DNA from: Rhynchonema sp. JSB1_4 | Lineage: Eukaryota > Nematoda > Chromadorea > Monhysterida > Xyalidae | Direction: 5' to 3' | Assembly (NCBI GenBank): GCA_030248065.1 | Contig: JASAMV010003298.1 | Span: forward strand, 38,901 to 102,900 | DNA length: 64,000 nt | Shown here: positions 31,867 to 44,475 of the stretch, piece by piece | Numbering within the stretch: position 1 is the stretch's first letter | Layout: each line of letters begins with the position of its first letter | Notes under the pieces: model-generated | What the model was told of the DNA's origin: nothing | The model's input: the letters and a program-made list of their open reading frames with translations, nothing else | The model's database searches: none | Program-made: the position numbers and the translations under genes

Positions 31867-34023
31867 TGTTGTTTTGATTTAAAATATTTATTTGTGGTTA
31901 AATTGGTTCTTTCTTGTTTGACATGATTTTTAGATCAGTTTTCTGCAACGAGAAACGGATTTCAACGAAGAAACAGACAAATCCTGCAATTCATATGTCG
32001 GAGTCTGATGAAATCTAGTTTTGGTTCCACGTCATCCAATCCAAACATCAAGATCTTGACAACAAGGCAAACCAGCCACGTCTCAGCGAAATGTTCCACG
32101 TTCAAAATCCATCACTGTTGTATAATGTTTCAAGGCCACGTTTTTGTAGTTATATCTGACGTCACAGGAAGTCAATGTGGTCTAGGCTCACTCAAAAAAA
32201 CACGGCAAGTGCCGAACAAAACTGAAAAAAAGCACTGGAACATGCGCTTTCTGCATGAACACTGAAATTAGTCACAAAAAAGAAACATTGGCTTAAAGGT
32301 ATGTAACAGCCATTGGTAAACCGTGTATCAACACACAAAAAGTACCTGGCACGACAAATCAGCAGCTTGTGGTGCCACCCAAAGCTCAAGCTGTTTATTT
32401 CCGCGCGCAAAGCACCCGACCACAACAAAGGCTGCGTCATTGTTGTGTGCGCAAACCACGTGGTCGCATAAACACACACACACACACACAGAAAATGTTT
32501 CAGTTCAAATCACACGTGCAGACACGTGTGGGCAAACTGCCAGATATGGAAAACCAGTCTTTACGTGGTGGTGTGATATGCAATGCAGCCACGTGGGGTG
32601 AAAAAAAAACGGGAACTGGTGTTTGTTTTTGCGATAAGCTTGTTACCGAACAGCTGATTTCGTTTCCTCTTTGACACAAAAGTGCAGGCGGGGACAGCAG
32701 TTTGACAGCTGTGCTGTGCGTCAGCTTGCGAAGTTCACATCTGTTCAACGCATTCTTCTTGAACGCTTCTTCTGATTTTGGTACATTGATTACATAACAG
32801 AATTGCAACTGCAATTGCGATCAGGAATGATTAGGGGGCACGAGACCGTGATGGTGTCGGCCCCTAACTGCTGTGTACGCAATGCAATCCAGTATGCCTT
32901 GTAATAATGGTTGAAAGAATTGAAGTGATGTCTGACTGGAATCACAAAAACCAAACCGATTGGGGGACAACCAAAAGATTGGCAAACTGATCTCTCAGTT
33001 CAGTGGAAAAAGTTTGTTCAGAAATGCATGGCCACGAATGGGATTGATTGGAGCCGGCGAAATTGACACTCATGTTAAGACGTTATGCAAATAAAAACCA
33101 ACGATCAGGTCCGAAACTTGTGGTGTCAGAGTCTTTGACAATTGAAACAAAGAAAACGTCGAGATCGGTTTTGTGCAAATCTGCATTAATTTGTAACATT
33201 TTTCGGCAAGAAGTTTGTGTTTGAGGAAGGTCTTTCATTCTGCAGCTTGACTTTTGTCAAGCGGATTGCACCGGACAACATTGTTGCCTGTCTCTAGCAA
33301 CATTCAAGCCAATCAACGTGGAACCTGAACGCTGAAAATAGAACGAACGAACAGCTGCTTTTTCTGCGCAGCAACAAAACCGGAGCAACGGAAGACACAC
33401 AGCTTTGTCCTCGTGTGGGTGAACACACAAGTAGTATATACGAGCATCGGCAGTGCCAGTGCACAACACAGTAGGCAGCAAGAACCCCACAGCACAAAGG
33501 CAGGCAGACACGCGCACGCTCTGTTTAACACTGACCTTACACAAGCATGTCCCTGGGTACTTGCGTGTGCCTGCCTACACATTTGCTGCTCTGCTGGACC
33601 CTGCTCTGCACACACATATTCTCGTGCGCACTACTACCGCGCATTGCCTTGCCACTGCACTTTCACAGTCCTGGGTTGTTCATCGATCGACGTTAACAAA
33701 GCGCCATAGACGGAGACGGCAGGCTGACTGACGTTACACCGCCGAATGACATTGCTCGTCGACGCTGGCGTATTCGGTTTTTACCCATATACTTGAGGTA
33801 GATATCACGAGCCCATTCTCAACGAATGTGGCATCGTAATTGCCTTGAATTTTTGTAACAGTCACCTGGGAGACCGGGTGGCGCTTCATGAGCTAAAAAT
33901 GAATAATAAAGTGAATCAGTTCCGATAACACTTCAGCAGTTCTGTGAACACTTCTTAGCTGCCTGCCGTCACATCGGTTTTTTCTAATTTACGGACGACC
34001 TTATCGAGCGATGAGGTCATCAA
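31867..34023. other. Gene-free intergenic DNA upstream of the PNPLA8-like gene
   Basis: It holds the (AC)n tract and a small palindrome TTAGGGGGCACGAG...GGCCCCTAA at 32830-32866. No coding signal that I trust. It may contain the gene's promoter. Confidence 0.5.
32471..32490. repeat. (AC)n microsatellite
   Basis: A run of about ten AC dinucleotides. Nothing else of note around it. Confidence 0.9.
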
Positions 34024-34220
34024 TAGTTCAAGTTCAAGTTTTTTATTGCATCAGAAGCAACATGGTAACGTCAACAACACGCATAAGCTGGACAGTAACG
34101 ACGAAACCATAAATAATTACAAGTGTTTAGTGGGCCAGTGGAAGTTACAGATCGAGAGGTGTAGATGATGATAATGAGCAAAAAACACAGAAAACACAGA
34201 AACACAGCATGATCGGTCAA

Positions 34221-35714
34221 TTACATTTCACACACGGACGGAATAAATTTCACTGGCAGCAATCGCAATTTGTACAACAATTCAACAATCAAGCTTTGCG
34301 AACGAATGACTCCTTTGAATGTGCCCATTCGCAGGAAAACAGCAAAATCAGGTAAAGCATTGTAAAGATGGGACATGATAACAATAGCACTGGTAGCGAG
34401 AATATGAGTTTTAGCACGTGGGATACAAATGGCACGAGAATGATTAAGACGAGAACTGGAGCGAGAATTGGAATCAGAAATGAACGAAATAGAGTCAACA
34501 GGAGCAGCACGAATACCAAGAACATAAGAATGCATCAATCTCAGACGACGTTTCATGACAGTGACACCCACATAATCAACACCAAACATTGAACACAACT
34601 GCGAATATGACACAGACCGATCAAAATTGCCAGAGAACATGCGAATAATGGATTTTTGTGTTCTTTCCAACAAATTACGTGAATAGTCATGAATAGGATA
34701 GGTCACCTCACACGAATAGTACATGACAGAGCAAATCAAGGTTTGATACAGATAACGCATGACAGACACAGGTAGATCATTACGAAAGGTACGGTACAAT
34801 GAACCAGCAATTTTCTTCACTTTCACAGATGTGGCAGTAGTATGCAAGCCAAAATCAAACTTGGAATCAATAACAGCACCCAGATATTTGTTTGCATCGA
34901 CAACATCAATCAGACATTCATCAATCACAATAGCAGGGACAGCGGGACATGAACTTGAGCGAGCAAATTGTTGGAGTTTTGTTTTGGTAGAATTAATGGA
35001 GAGAAGTTTGTGTTTGGAGAAGTGCTCGACAATCAAGTTCACATCCTCTTGCAAATGCTTCTCACAGTCAGGTGTACACATGAAGTGAATCAGTACCAGA
35101 TCATCGGCATAGAGAATAATACGTGAACACGGAGAGAAATGCAGTTTTGCAACAGAGTTGACGTATGCGAGAAACAATAACGGTCCTAATACACTGCCCT
35201 GCGGCACACCAGAGAGAACAGACAAGAAATCAGAACACACACCATTTACATTCACACATTGGGTTCGATCAGACAAATAGGATTGAACCAACAACAATAA
35301 ATCGGGTGGAACATTGAAATCGTCTTGTAACACACGCAATAATAGATTGTGAGGAACGGTATCGAAAGCCTTTCGAACATCAAAATACACAGCAACAACA
35401 GAATTTGAAACATCAAGAGCACGAGTGACTGTAGTATTGAAATGCAACAGGGCCTCAGTTGTAGACCGACCTCCACGAAAACCGAACTGCGTTTCTGAGA
35501 GTTTGGGGGCAATGAACCCGTTCAGGATGTTTCGAACGTGCTTCTCAGCGATTTTTGAGCACAGCGGTAATTTGGAGATGGGGCGGAAGTCCGATGGGTT
35601 TTGAGGGGTCTTGACTTTCGGCACGGCAGTGGCAACGGCCCGTTTCCAACCCGACGGCCACGTGTGTTCGTCTATCGATCGATTGATGAGCACAGCGAGA
35701 GCCGGAGCGATCAC
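34221..35714 (-). pseudogene. Reverse transcriptase part of the non-LTR element
   Basis: A 497-residue open frame carries the RT palm blocks in order: SDFRPISKLPLCSKI, QFGFRGGRSTTEAL, VYFDVRKAFDTVPH, LSGVPQGSVLGPLLF and the catalytic ILYADDLVL. A thumb-like region YLGAVIDSKFDF follows. The N-terminal join to the preceding coding sequence (ASGIDGITGEMLKLC) needs a frame change at about 35705, so the apparent ATG at 35714 is not a true start. The downstream sequence is protein-coding to the stop at 34221. Confidence 0.85.
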
Positions 35715-36087
35715 GTGGGCACAGTTTTAGCATTTCGCCGGTGATGCCATCGATGCCACTGGCCTTGCGAGGGTCGGCTGTGATGAGACTGTAAAGCACG
35801 TGTGAAACATCAGTGTCCATTCTGCACGGACCGGTTGAGTTCAAACCAGTGCCTAACGTCATTGACGTTCCATACACTGGAGAAATGTGTTAACAGCAGC
35901 CAACCAGCACTTCAGCAACGCACTCCCCATCAGTGTTGGCCAGAGACACTTGTTCTGTGCTGCTCCGTCCCGTATACTTATTCAGCTTTTGCCAGTAGTC
36001 AGACAGATGAGCTATTATTTTACCAAACGTTTTGATGGCATAGTCACGTCTGGCTGCCCTGTTGGCCTGCCTTGACTGCTCACGCAA

Positions 36088-37157
36088 AACAAAGTACTTT
36101 CATACGTTCCTTTATCACCGGTCTGTTTCCACTTCCTGTGCAGATCGCTCTTCTTCCGACTGAGCCGCTTGACCTTCGGCGTCACCCACGGCTGGTCATT
36201 CTGTGGTCTTGGGCGAGCGGATCGGACAGGAATGGCATTCGTAGCAGCACCAACGATCGTTTGACTGATTGCGTCCCAGGCCTGATTCACGTCTACTGCA
36301 TCAACAACCTGTTTTACCAGGTTGTAGGCGATGAGCAAACTGTTCATCAAGTCCCAGTCGGCCTTCTTGTACTGCCAGACACGGCGCAGCGGAGCGTCGG
36401 ATGGAGACTGGGTGCCGGAAATATCGAATGTTACTGATGTCATGTGATGGTAGTTTTCGATTGGTGCAAGGAGTTCGTATTGTACCGCCAGATGGTCAGG
36501 CACAAATGTAACATCAATTAATCGACCCTTGTGAGTCGGTTCAGTGATGACCTGGGCGAGATTATATTGTTTGAGAGTATTTTCCAGGTTTTTGAACTCA
36601 GCTGGCACCAAAGCACACATGTTTACATCACCCGAAACAATAATGTTGTCAAACTTTCCTGTTTGTGTCACCAAAGCCAATACCGTACTGAGTCCATCGA
36701 CAAACGTGGCGTTGTTGCACGACGGCGGCTTGTACACACTGATCACACAGCACTTGACCCCGGCAATCGTGTAGGCGACGGGCAGAATTTCTAGATTATC
36801 AGGAATTTTGACAGGCATCATGTATGGGTTGTGACTGTTATTAATGTAAACCCCGACACCACCACCGTGCTGAGTTCGGTTCCTCGCGAAGAATCGATAA
36901 TTTGGGATCTTGAAATCGTCACATGATTGATCGTCCAACTTGGTTTCTTGGACGCACAGCACATCGGGTCGGGGCTCGGACGTTGCACAATGCACGATCA
37001 ATTCATCAAATTTGTGTTTAGTTGCTAAACCATTCACATTCACAGATTGCACACACACAGAATACATAATGGACATGAACATGTAACACAGACACAGCAT
37101 ACACAAAGCAAGAACACGCAACATGCTATTGGGTGAGATGAGGGGCTGCCACAGCAC
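36088..37157 (-). pseudogene. Endonuclease part of the non-LTR element
   Basis: Translated on the minus strand, this shows the order expected of retrotransposon AP endonucleases: VNVNGLATKHKFDEL, an ETKL glutamate block, a GGGVGVYI block and SGDVNM. The TFVPDH and following DISGTQSP regions match the C-terminal part of the domain. It is in the same frame as the reverse transcriptase but is separated from it by a stretch that is open only in another frame (36087-35720), with one stop. The product of an intact element would nick genomic DNA for target-primed reverse transcription. Confidence 0.8.
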
Positions 37158-37160
37158 AGA

Positions 37161-38038
37161 AAACCGACGCGCGGGAATGGTTGTGAAAACGGGTTACGGT
37201 AATGCAAAAAATTTGACAGGGGTTGGGAAGGCTAAATTGTTTGTGAAAAAAACCTGAGAAAAAGCTCACAATAACGATAAAACTACTTAAAAACCAAACA
37301 GAACTGACCTGTACACGATCGGCGAAAACGGCGTTGAAAAAGGTGTGGGGATGGCCGAGAAATAACAAATTGAAAAATTTATATGGAGATGAGGCGAGAA
37401 AAACTTTGATTGGGATTACCGAATTTTATAGAGCAGGAATGGAAACAAGCTAAGCACGAAAAGTTTGGGAAGAATATACAAGGAGAATGGCAGAAAAAAT
37501 GAGCAAAAATGAACCAGAAACAAGCGAGAACGACAACAGAGAAGGTTGGAACGAGCCGAGCGTGCACGCTTACTTGCAAAAAGGCAAGCGCACAGCACGG
37601 CGCAAGAAGAGAATAGAGTGGCTCAATACATTGGAGCGGTTAAGCACCAGCAAACGTGTTCATTTTCTCCAGGGAAAATAGTGCCGTTCTAAAAGGAGCA
37701 GGGAAAGCAAGATGTCAGACCTGAAAGCCTTGAGCGCGTATTCGCTTTTCGATTCCATCCAACACTCACATATTATTGTCGGTTAGACTGCTCGTTTAAA
37801 AAAAGAAAAAGTCACGACAACCATTCGCGACGGGCGAATTTTAGTGTGGCCGATCTTCACTGGCAAAGCCACTTATAAAGCGCGGGTTACATTCTTCGTA
37901 CAATTCAGACATGCTAGCGAAGCTGTAAAAGTTGTGTGTTGTCATTGCCTGGTTGACAAAATAATAGATTTCAGTTGTTTTTCACAGCCGCCGGGATTTT
38001 GATACTTTCGAAAAGACCTCGTTTTCAAATCGAGAATC
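37161..38038. other. Likely 5' untranslated part of the retroelement, then upstream of membrane-protein paralogue 1
   Basis: A charged 64-codon plus-strand frame (37487-37681) is present but has no support. The boundary of the retroelement is not visible. Confidence 0.4.
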
Positions 38039-41000
38039 ATGACGGAGGCCCGCCAACGAAAGAACGCGACCAACGTTGCTGGTGGTGTCGAACAAGAGGG
38101 TGAGCAGTTCATTTTGAGAAAATAAATTTATTTTTTTAATAGAATGCGCGGATCGGCTCAGGGTTTGGCCTAAATTTAAGCCTAAGCCGAATTGAGAGCG
38201 TAAGCCAAAGCCTAAGCCTGAGATAAAGGAAAGTCAATTTTCAGTGTGCATTGGGATTTCCCGGGTCCTCCACCAACTATTTTGGGCCGCTCTCTGGCAA
38301 AAGCAAAAAGGTTGACTACACACTTTTTTGCTTTTTGCTTTTTGCTTTTGCCAGAGAGCAAAAACAAAAAGTTGACTTTGCATTTTGCGTTTGTCAGAGA
38401 GCAAGAGCAAAAAGCAAAAAGTTGTGAAGCGCGCACAAGGAGCAAACATTAGCGTGTTCAAGACATGTGTAATTTTTGATTTTAGTGGTTTGTGCAGCCT
38501 GGTTTTGGCATAAAAAGTCATGATGACTTTTCGCCTTTTTTCAAGTTTTTGCTTTTGCTCTCTGACAAAAGCAAAAAGCAAAAAGTCAACTTTTTGCTTT
38601 TGCGCACTGACAAAAGCAAATAGTGCGTAGTAAACTTTTTGCTTTTTGCTTTTGTCAGAGAGCGGCCTTATAGTTTCCCAAAAAGGGTGTTCAGCGCATA
38701 TTGGGGAACGCTAGTCCAGTTGCCTTGAGCAGGGTTGGATTTAAAAAAAATTATTATCGAACTTTTTTCTAACATTTTTGAATTTTAAAAATTTTTGTTT
38801 AAGATTTACTTTTATTTATTCCGGAGACCACAAAAATTTCGGTTCTCAATGTGAAAAATTGTGATTGTACTGGAGAATATAGGAATAGTTGACACCGACC
38901 AGTTGTGTTCACAAACGGGCAGTAGCGAGGTGATATTTTTTTACGATGAGCCAGATAACGTGAAAATTCGCGTTGGAGATAGTCTGTCCACCATGTATAG
39001 TAACACTACGCCAACACGAGCCCGAATCCGGAGGCGGCAAATTAGTGAAACATTCATGCGTGGCTGCTGATTTGGGAAATGTTACGCGTTGTAGAATACA
39101 ACGGGAGGGCATGATGATTTTCTCTTTCTAAGCGTTTTGCACACCACCTCCGAAATCGGGCTCGTGTTGGCGTAGTTTGCCTCTATATGTATATGTACCT
39201 ACATATGTAGATGGTAGTATGAAAAGTGAAGGCTGAAGGCGTGTCACGGAAAGATAAATAATTGGCGCATTTTTTTTAGCAAAGTTACATGAAAACAGCT
39301 GCATAACCCGCGGTTTGGAACGATAATTTTAGATTTCAAGCAGATTTGACTTGCTGGAAGAACTGAATGCGCACATAAAGACGGCTGCTCAGGTAGGGTA
39401 GCTTAGTAACCACGGACGGTCTAACGTTGCAATGACACTGTACCATTACGAAATATAAGTGCCGCAGGCGATTTTTGAGAAAAAACAAGCAGAAACATGC
39501 ATAAAAACATGCATTTCACAACAAAAAAAGGGGGAAATAATAATAAAAAAAGTTGCAATAATAAAAAAGTGAACTTACTTTTCTAAATTTTAAAAACCGA
39601 AAAAGTATCGAACATTTTTTTAACCCAACCCTGGCCTTGAGAGAGAAAAACGCAAATTGTGGTTTTCGTAATAGAAGGCACGCGTTTGCTCATGGTTTGG
39701 CCTAAGTCTAAGCCTGGTAGTAAGCCTAAACCCAAGCCTAAGGCCAAGCACAAGCGTGAGTGAGCAGCTGAAAATCTGAAGAGTTTTTTTTTGACTTTTC
39801 ATGAATTTTTGTTAATTGCTTGCAGAAGTGAAGAAAGGATATATTCACGTTCAGTCACTCTTAACCACTGTGCTATTTGTGATTCTCACAAAACATTTTC
39901 ATCTGAAAATAATCTAGCAGACCGCCCACGTTGCTGCGGGTCTGAAACATTTTACTGACTGCATTCTTTGTGTGTGATTGTGCAACGCAACGTCACTGCC
40001 CATCACTTTCCCGCTTTACGATTCAGGAAAAAATTGATCAATTCTTATAAAAGTTATCGTGCGACCAATATCATATAAACTCGTTTATATTTGGATGGCA
40101 CAAGTTATGTAGGTAATTGATGATCTCTATGATTTTGCTTCGATATCGGTTATGGTAGCGCCACACCATACTTGGCTTCTTCTCACACACCGTCGTGTTT
40201 TGAGAAACATAAAACAAAAATCTGCATGCGCAGATTAATGTGTCAATCGATTTATGAGTCCGACAAGTCACCCCATAATCTCACAGGGCCAGTGACGGCG
40301 GGGGATTTGATGACGCGCAGTGACACGACGTCCGGCGGATCGTTCGGCGCCGGCGGTCGACGCAAATTCTTCACGTCAGTTTTATTCCGCGACTTTTCAG
40401 GCCCGGCAGTTCCGGCGCGACCTTTTCAGGCCCAGTTTTTCGGGCCCGGCCGATTCAGGCCAGGCACAGCATCTTTGACATATATTTATAGGCTTTAGGC
40501 ATAGGCTCCAGCCGGGCCTGAATCGGCCGGGTCTGAACCTGTGCCCCGGAACTGACCCGTCGCACAGCGTACGTCAGTTTCGTCTCGTTTATGTTTTGGG
40601 CTGTATTTTAGGGGGTTGACTCCAGGCCATACGGTAAATTGAGCACACCGTTATTCAGTGTTGTCTCATTGCCGCTTTTTTTAAATTTCCAGCGGCGAAT
40701 TCTGGAGCGACGAACGTGTGCAGCTGGCCAAAGAGTGCGCTGTGCTGCTGGTCGTGACCGTGATTGTGACGTACTGCGTCTGTGGACTGGTGGCGTCGGT
40801 CAGTCAGCCTCTTCTTGCGATGTTTCACATTCAACATTTTTTTCTTTTCTCTTTTTACCTCCGCAACCATTTTCTCATTGGTGATCGATTTTTTCCTGTT
40901 GTTTGGCTCTCTTGATTCTATGTTGCTTGTTTGTGAGCCACAAAACCAGAGCGAATCCACTAAGGCATGAAATACGCCTCATGAGCAAACTGGTAGACTA

Positions 41001-43198
41001 TACACAGCAAGGATTACAGCATCGCCCACTGCCAATTTGCTATATAAAACATCAAACCATTGTTGATTAATGGTACATCGAAAATAACGAACGTATTGAA
41101 ACATCAGCCAATCAATCACACACAGGTGCAACGTGCCGAATACGACGAAAAGATCATGAAGTGGCGTAAAGAGTCGAGAAAGATTCGCGAAGCCGACCGA
41201 CGCCAGTTGTTTGAGGACACGCACCAAGAGAACGCGCTCATGTTCCACAACAAAACGTACAACTGCCAAAGGGATAAAAGCGGTCAGATATGGATATCGG
41301 TCATTCTACCGTGATTACTACCAAAAAAGTTCGACTAAGCCCCCCTTCCACCGAATAAGTCCCCGCTGGGGACTTATATGTATTTGGCATACTATTTTCC
41401 GAATAAGCTTCCTAGGTGATTCTCGTTTTCGGCTTGATTCTCGTTTTCAGCAGAATTAGGCAAAGAATTACCGTTTCAGGCAACATACGACTACAAACTG
41501 CATCGGGAGGCTTTGTCCAATCCCTGAATGTAGTGTCAAAAAAAGACGGCAATAAAATGGCCAACCTGACCAGCATCAAAAATTATTTGAAGGAAAATCC
41601 TGGAGTAAGCTGTATTTAAACATTTTTGCAAAGTTACGTCCTTTTTTCACAGTGATTTTTGCGTCTTTCAGGAAGAAGTGTGGCTCAACATCAAGTGCAC
41701 AGCCAAGCCCGAAGATTGCCACTACGTTTTGAACAAGAATGATGATCCGAAAGGCCCACCGGTCAAGGCCGGTTTCCACCTGTTTCATCCGTTGACCAAT
41801 TTCACCGCCAACAAGGGCAACAGCGAAAAATGTGCATTCACGATCAATTGGGATTTTGATGACAGCAACGACGAAATGAAACACAAATATGAGGTTTGGA
41901 TAGAACAAATTTTATTGCGTCCACTCGCCTTGACAATTCAGGGAAACGGTTGAGTAAAGTCGAGTGAAAGTTGAGTTGAGAATTGGGTGAAAACGCTCGC
42001 GTTCAATGCAAAGCATTAGAAACGGCGCGTACTGCAACCTATGTAACTGGGTTTCCACAATGTACGGGTCGACCACATGCGTGTGGCTCACCACGAATGA
42101 AATTTTGTTCACACAACATGCAGACAGACACGTCACACAGAAACGTGCGCCTGTAATGTTTCACCGCTAGCTATAGTAAGATTCTAATTTCGTTGCCTCA
42201 TGCATTCTTACAGACGCAGGAAAACTCCCGTTCGAAGTCGAAGCAGGCAACAAGCACAACGCACAGTAAAACAGCCACGCAGCTGGCTCGTTTGCGTTTC
42301 GAATGTTTCAGTCACACAAGCTGTGTGTGTCAGCTGCGTGGCTTGTTGACTGTGTGTTGAGCTTGTTGCCTGCTTCGACTTCGAACGGGAGTTTCCCTGC
42401 GTCTGTAAGAATGCATGAGGCAACGAAATTAGAAATTTACTATACCACATCCATCCCACTAAATACTTTCCACTCAACTCGCCATTCAACCGTTTCGTGA
42501 ATTCCACCCATATGTTACCACAGTTCTGCGCCTAGGTCTACAGCATCGAATGTGAGGGTATGGATGCGAACGACCCCCAGTGCGACGTCGATCCGATGGG
42601 ACAAAAGGGCAAGTATTGTGGCATGTGCCGGGAGCAGATCAGGGGCGATCGAGGCATCAGAGTGCCGTTCTGTGAGTCGGGGGGGGGGGGCGATTGGGAA
42701 ATTATTCCAGGAAAACAGATTGTTTTGGAAGATTATGACCGATATCAAACTTTGTGATTGGATCGGATTGGACCGGTCCTGCCGGAAATTATTCCTGAAA
42801 ACAGACTATAGTTGAAAGATTATGTACGGTAGAAAGCTTTGTGATTGGATCGGATCAGAAATGTCCTGCCATGGGCACCTGCCATTTTTCAATGAAGGAT
42901 ATTAAGAGATTTGCTGCAGCCACTAAAAGTTATTCACGTTAGGTCGGAGAACATATTTTACGCTCGAAATTGGTGGCTGGCCGCAGTAAATCTCTCTTTA
43001 ATATCCTTATTAACTCAAACAAATTCGCGTGACCAAGAGCACAACCGGCCCAATATCCGACCGACAACCGCAAGTTTGATATCCAAGTTCGATGTTTCCA
43101 AGATTTTAGATCTGGGCTTGGCCGTTTGCACCGAACCGAAGACGGTACTGTACCACGAGAATTGTAAGAAAATAAACACAGAAAAATTACAAGACTGA
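38039..43198 (+). CDS. Type II single-pass membrane protein with Cys/RGD ectodomain, paralogue 1 (327 aa)
   Basis: Eight exons in frame: 38039-38099, 40287-40374, 40693-40798, 41126-41282, 41480-41604, 41672-41893, 42536-42671, 43110-43198 (TGA). No signal peptide is seen. About 64 N-terminal residues (MTEARQRKN..., DLMTRSDTTSGGSF) precede one hydrophobic helix at about 65-84 (LLVVTVIVTYCVCGLV), which implies N-in, C-out topology. A charged, probably helical stalk follows (QRAEYDEKIMKWRKES, READRRQLFEDTH), then a folded Cys-rich region: MANLTSIKNYL, IKC...C, GPPVKAGFHLFHPLTNF, CGMC and QIRGDRGIRVPF. An RGD tripeptide and NLT and NFT glycosylation sites are present. I do not recognise the family. 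It is paired with the 44668-46829 gene, which has the same exon phases. Confidence 0.82.
38150..38245. repeat. Degenerate GCCTAA (TTAGGC) array
   Basis: GGCCTAAATTTAAGCCTAAG and AAAGCCTAAGCCTGAG followed by GGAAAGTCAATTTTCA, matching one arm of the 30555-30744 element inverted. Intron 1 of membrane-protein paralogue 1. Confidence 0.65.
38285..38667. mobile_element. GCAAAAA-word hairpin
   Basis: Ends GGCCGCTCTCTGGCAAAAGC and GCTTTTGTCAGAGAGCGGCC. Arms are repeats of CAAAAAGCAAAAAG and complement, punctuated by CAGAGAGC. A non-repetitive centre of about 100 bp remains. Intron 1 of membrane-protein paralogue 1. Confidence 0.8.
38730..39634. mobile_element. hAT-type MITE (905 bp) with perfect 8-bp target duplication
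   Basis: CAGGGTTGG and CCAACCCTG ends with GCCTTGAG on both sides (38722-38729, 39635-39642). It contains a later hairpin insertion (39000-39184) and is itself inserted in a TTAGGC-word hairpin. Intron 1 of membrane-protein paralogue 1. Confidence 0.85.
39000..39184. mobile_element. TA-type hairpin MITE, copy 2 (nested in a hAT-type MITE)
   Basis: It is the same family as 8176-8364 in the opposite orientation: ACTACGCCAACACGAGCCCG on the left and CGTGTTGGCGTAGTTTGCCT on the right. It lies inside 38730-39634, so it inserted after that element. Confidence 0.75.
39660..39775. repeat. Degenerate GCCTAA (TTAGGC) array, second part of an interrupted hairpin
   Basis: GGCCTAAGTCTAAGCCTGG and AAACCCAAGCCTAAGGCC. 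With 38700-38729 (ACGCTAGTCCAGTTGCC) it forms a copy of the 30555 element split by the hAT insertion at 38730-39634. Confidence 0.65.
39830..40068. mobile_element. TA-flanked hairpin, truncated copy 3
   Basis: The right end GCGACCAA-TA and inner blocks (TTAACCACTGTGCTA, ACATTTTCATCTGAAAAT) match 53622-53943. The left terminus is missing. Confidence 0.6.
40398..40566. repeat. CAGGCCC-word repeat, copy 3
   Basis: Same unit as at 14127 and 30076, with CAGGCCCAGTTTTTCGGGCC and a GGCTTTAGGCATAGGC centre. It lies just after exon 2 of membrane-protein paralogue 1. Confidence 0.65.
42172..42444. mobile_element. CAGACGCAGGGAAACTCC hairpin, copy 2
   Basis: Same family as 31032-31299. Ends TATAGTAAGATTCTAATTTC and complement, with TA flanks. 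The axis (42308) falls inside ATGTTTCA (42303-42310). Intron 6 of membrane-protein paralogue 1. Confidence 0.8.
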
Positions 43199-43470
43199 AT
43201 GTTGGCTACCGACTGCGTTATCGAGCAATATAAAGGATGAATTTTGATTTGGTTTGTGATTCTTCTTGTAGTCTCTCATCTTAAGTTTGTTGATTGTCTA
43301 ACCCTATGCCAAGCGGATCAAGTTATTGGGATGCGACATTGTGTACCACTCTAGTGCTGATGTTTTCTGAAAGATACACAGATTTCTGTATTTTGTATTG
43401 TCCTCTCTATCGTGTGATTCGCGTGATTGCCACACAAAGGTTAGTATTGCAGAGCGAGTGTTTCTCCAAG

Positions 43471-44239
43471 CAGGAGCCAGTTTCTTCAATTCACCCCGCC
43501 TCCAGCCCCCCCCAGGGACACCACGCCACATACCCAACCCACAGGGTTGGAAAAAAAATTTTTTTAAACAAGTTTTTTTAAAAAAAAAATTTAAAAAAAA
43601 AATTTTTTTTTAAAAGTCTCAGATTCGGGGAAATCTTACCAAATTTGGCTAAAAAACGCGCAAAATCGCGAAAAATGCAACTTTAATTGACAAGTCACTT
43701 TTGTGACTTGGTTTGCATCACTTATGAAGGGTGTTTACGTCATTTAGATGCGATCCAACAGTCTGTGCTTGTTATGGACCTATGATTGCTGCTCTGTGGT
43801 ATCAGACACAACGGTTTGTGGTCGAATAAGCAAGATTCACTCATAAACCATGCAGAATTGAGAATATAAGCTGCAGAAATATTTGTCGGGTCGCTGAATC
43901 AGTCGTATATGACCGACCCGATGGGGTATGACATCAAAGTACCATGTAAGTACATGCATACTGTGTCTCATGTATCACGGGGAGGTATAATAACATCATT
44001 TGGGGCATCTTAGATACCAAATACATGCCCCAAAAGTGATTTTGTGAAGAAAATTTTTCGACCCTTGAGAAAAAATGACAAAAAATAACCCCCAAAAAGG
44101 CCATTTTTGGACGTTTTAGAACATTTTGTTCCACCGAAAAATATTAAAAAAAATTTTTGTTTTAAATTTTTTTTCAAAACCCTTTTTAAAAAAAAAAATT
44201 TTTTTTTTGTAACAAAAATTTTTTTTTTGCCCAACCCTG
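43471..44239. mobile_element. hAT-type MITE whose left end is extended beyond the CAGGGTTGG motif
   Basis: The right end is CCAACCCTG at 44231-44239 followed by TCTCCAAG. The matching TCTCCAAG is at 43463-43470, 71 bp outside the CAGGGTTGG at 43542, and is followed by CAGGAGCC. The interior matches 58525-59253 in the opposite orientation. It lies between the two membrane-protein genes. Confidence 0.75.
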
Positions 44240-44397
44240 TCTCCAAGTTGCGGAACGGGAACGGATTTTGTTCCGCGTTTTGCGTCAAAGTCATTGCATT
44301 GAGACGATTGACTGCGCAACTACCCCAAATTTCCAAGTATTGTGGTTCGATGTGTAGAAGATTGATCAGTTGTCGTCCGCAGTGGAGTGGTTTGTAA

Positions 44398-44475
44398 GGT
44401 ATAGGCCTAAGCCAACGCCTAAGCCGAGACTGCAGTGTAAGACTAGGCCTTAGAGTGACCACATGCCTAACCTCA
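44398..44475. repeat. Degenerate GCCTAA (TTAGGC) array
   Basis: GGTATAGGCCTAAGCCAACG and CTAAGCCGAG. Shorter and more decayed than the other arrays. Just upstream of membrane-protein paralogue 2. Confidence 0.5.

Larger units (their letters stand above)
34024..37160 (-). mobile_element. Non-LTR retrotransposon of the Jockey/CR1-type group, decayed
   Basis: The minus strand encodes an apurinic-type endonuclease followed by a reverse transcriptase. The 3' end (34024-34056) has an AATAAA-like sequence followed by short tandem ACTTGA units, the kind of short 3' microsatellite found on CR1/L2-like elements instead of a poly(A) tail. Two frame changes (near 36090 and 35705) and a stop near 35890 break the open frame, so this copy cannot make its proteins. 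The 5' end is not defined: coding begins near 37157, and untranslated sequence may run to about 37.5 kb. No target duplication was identified. Confidence 0.85.

Noticed and set aside
37487..37681. A charged 64-codon plus-strand frame
   Set aside because: It overlaps the likely 5' region of the minus-strand retroelement and has no homologue or splice support.
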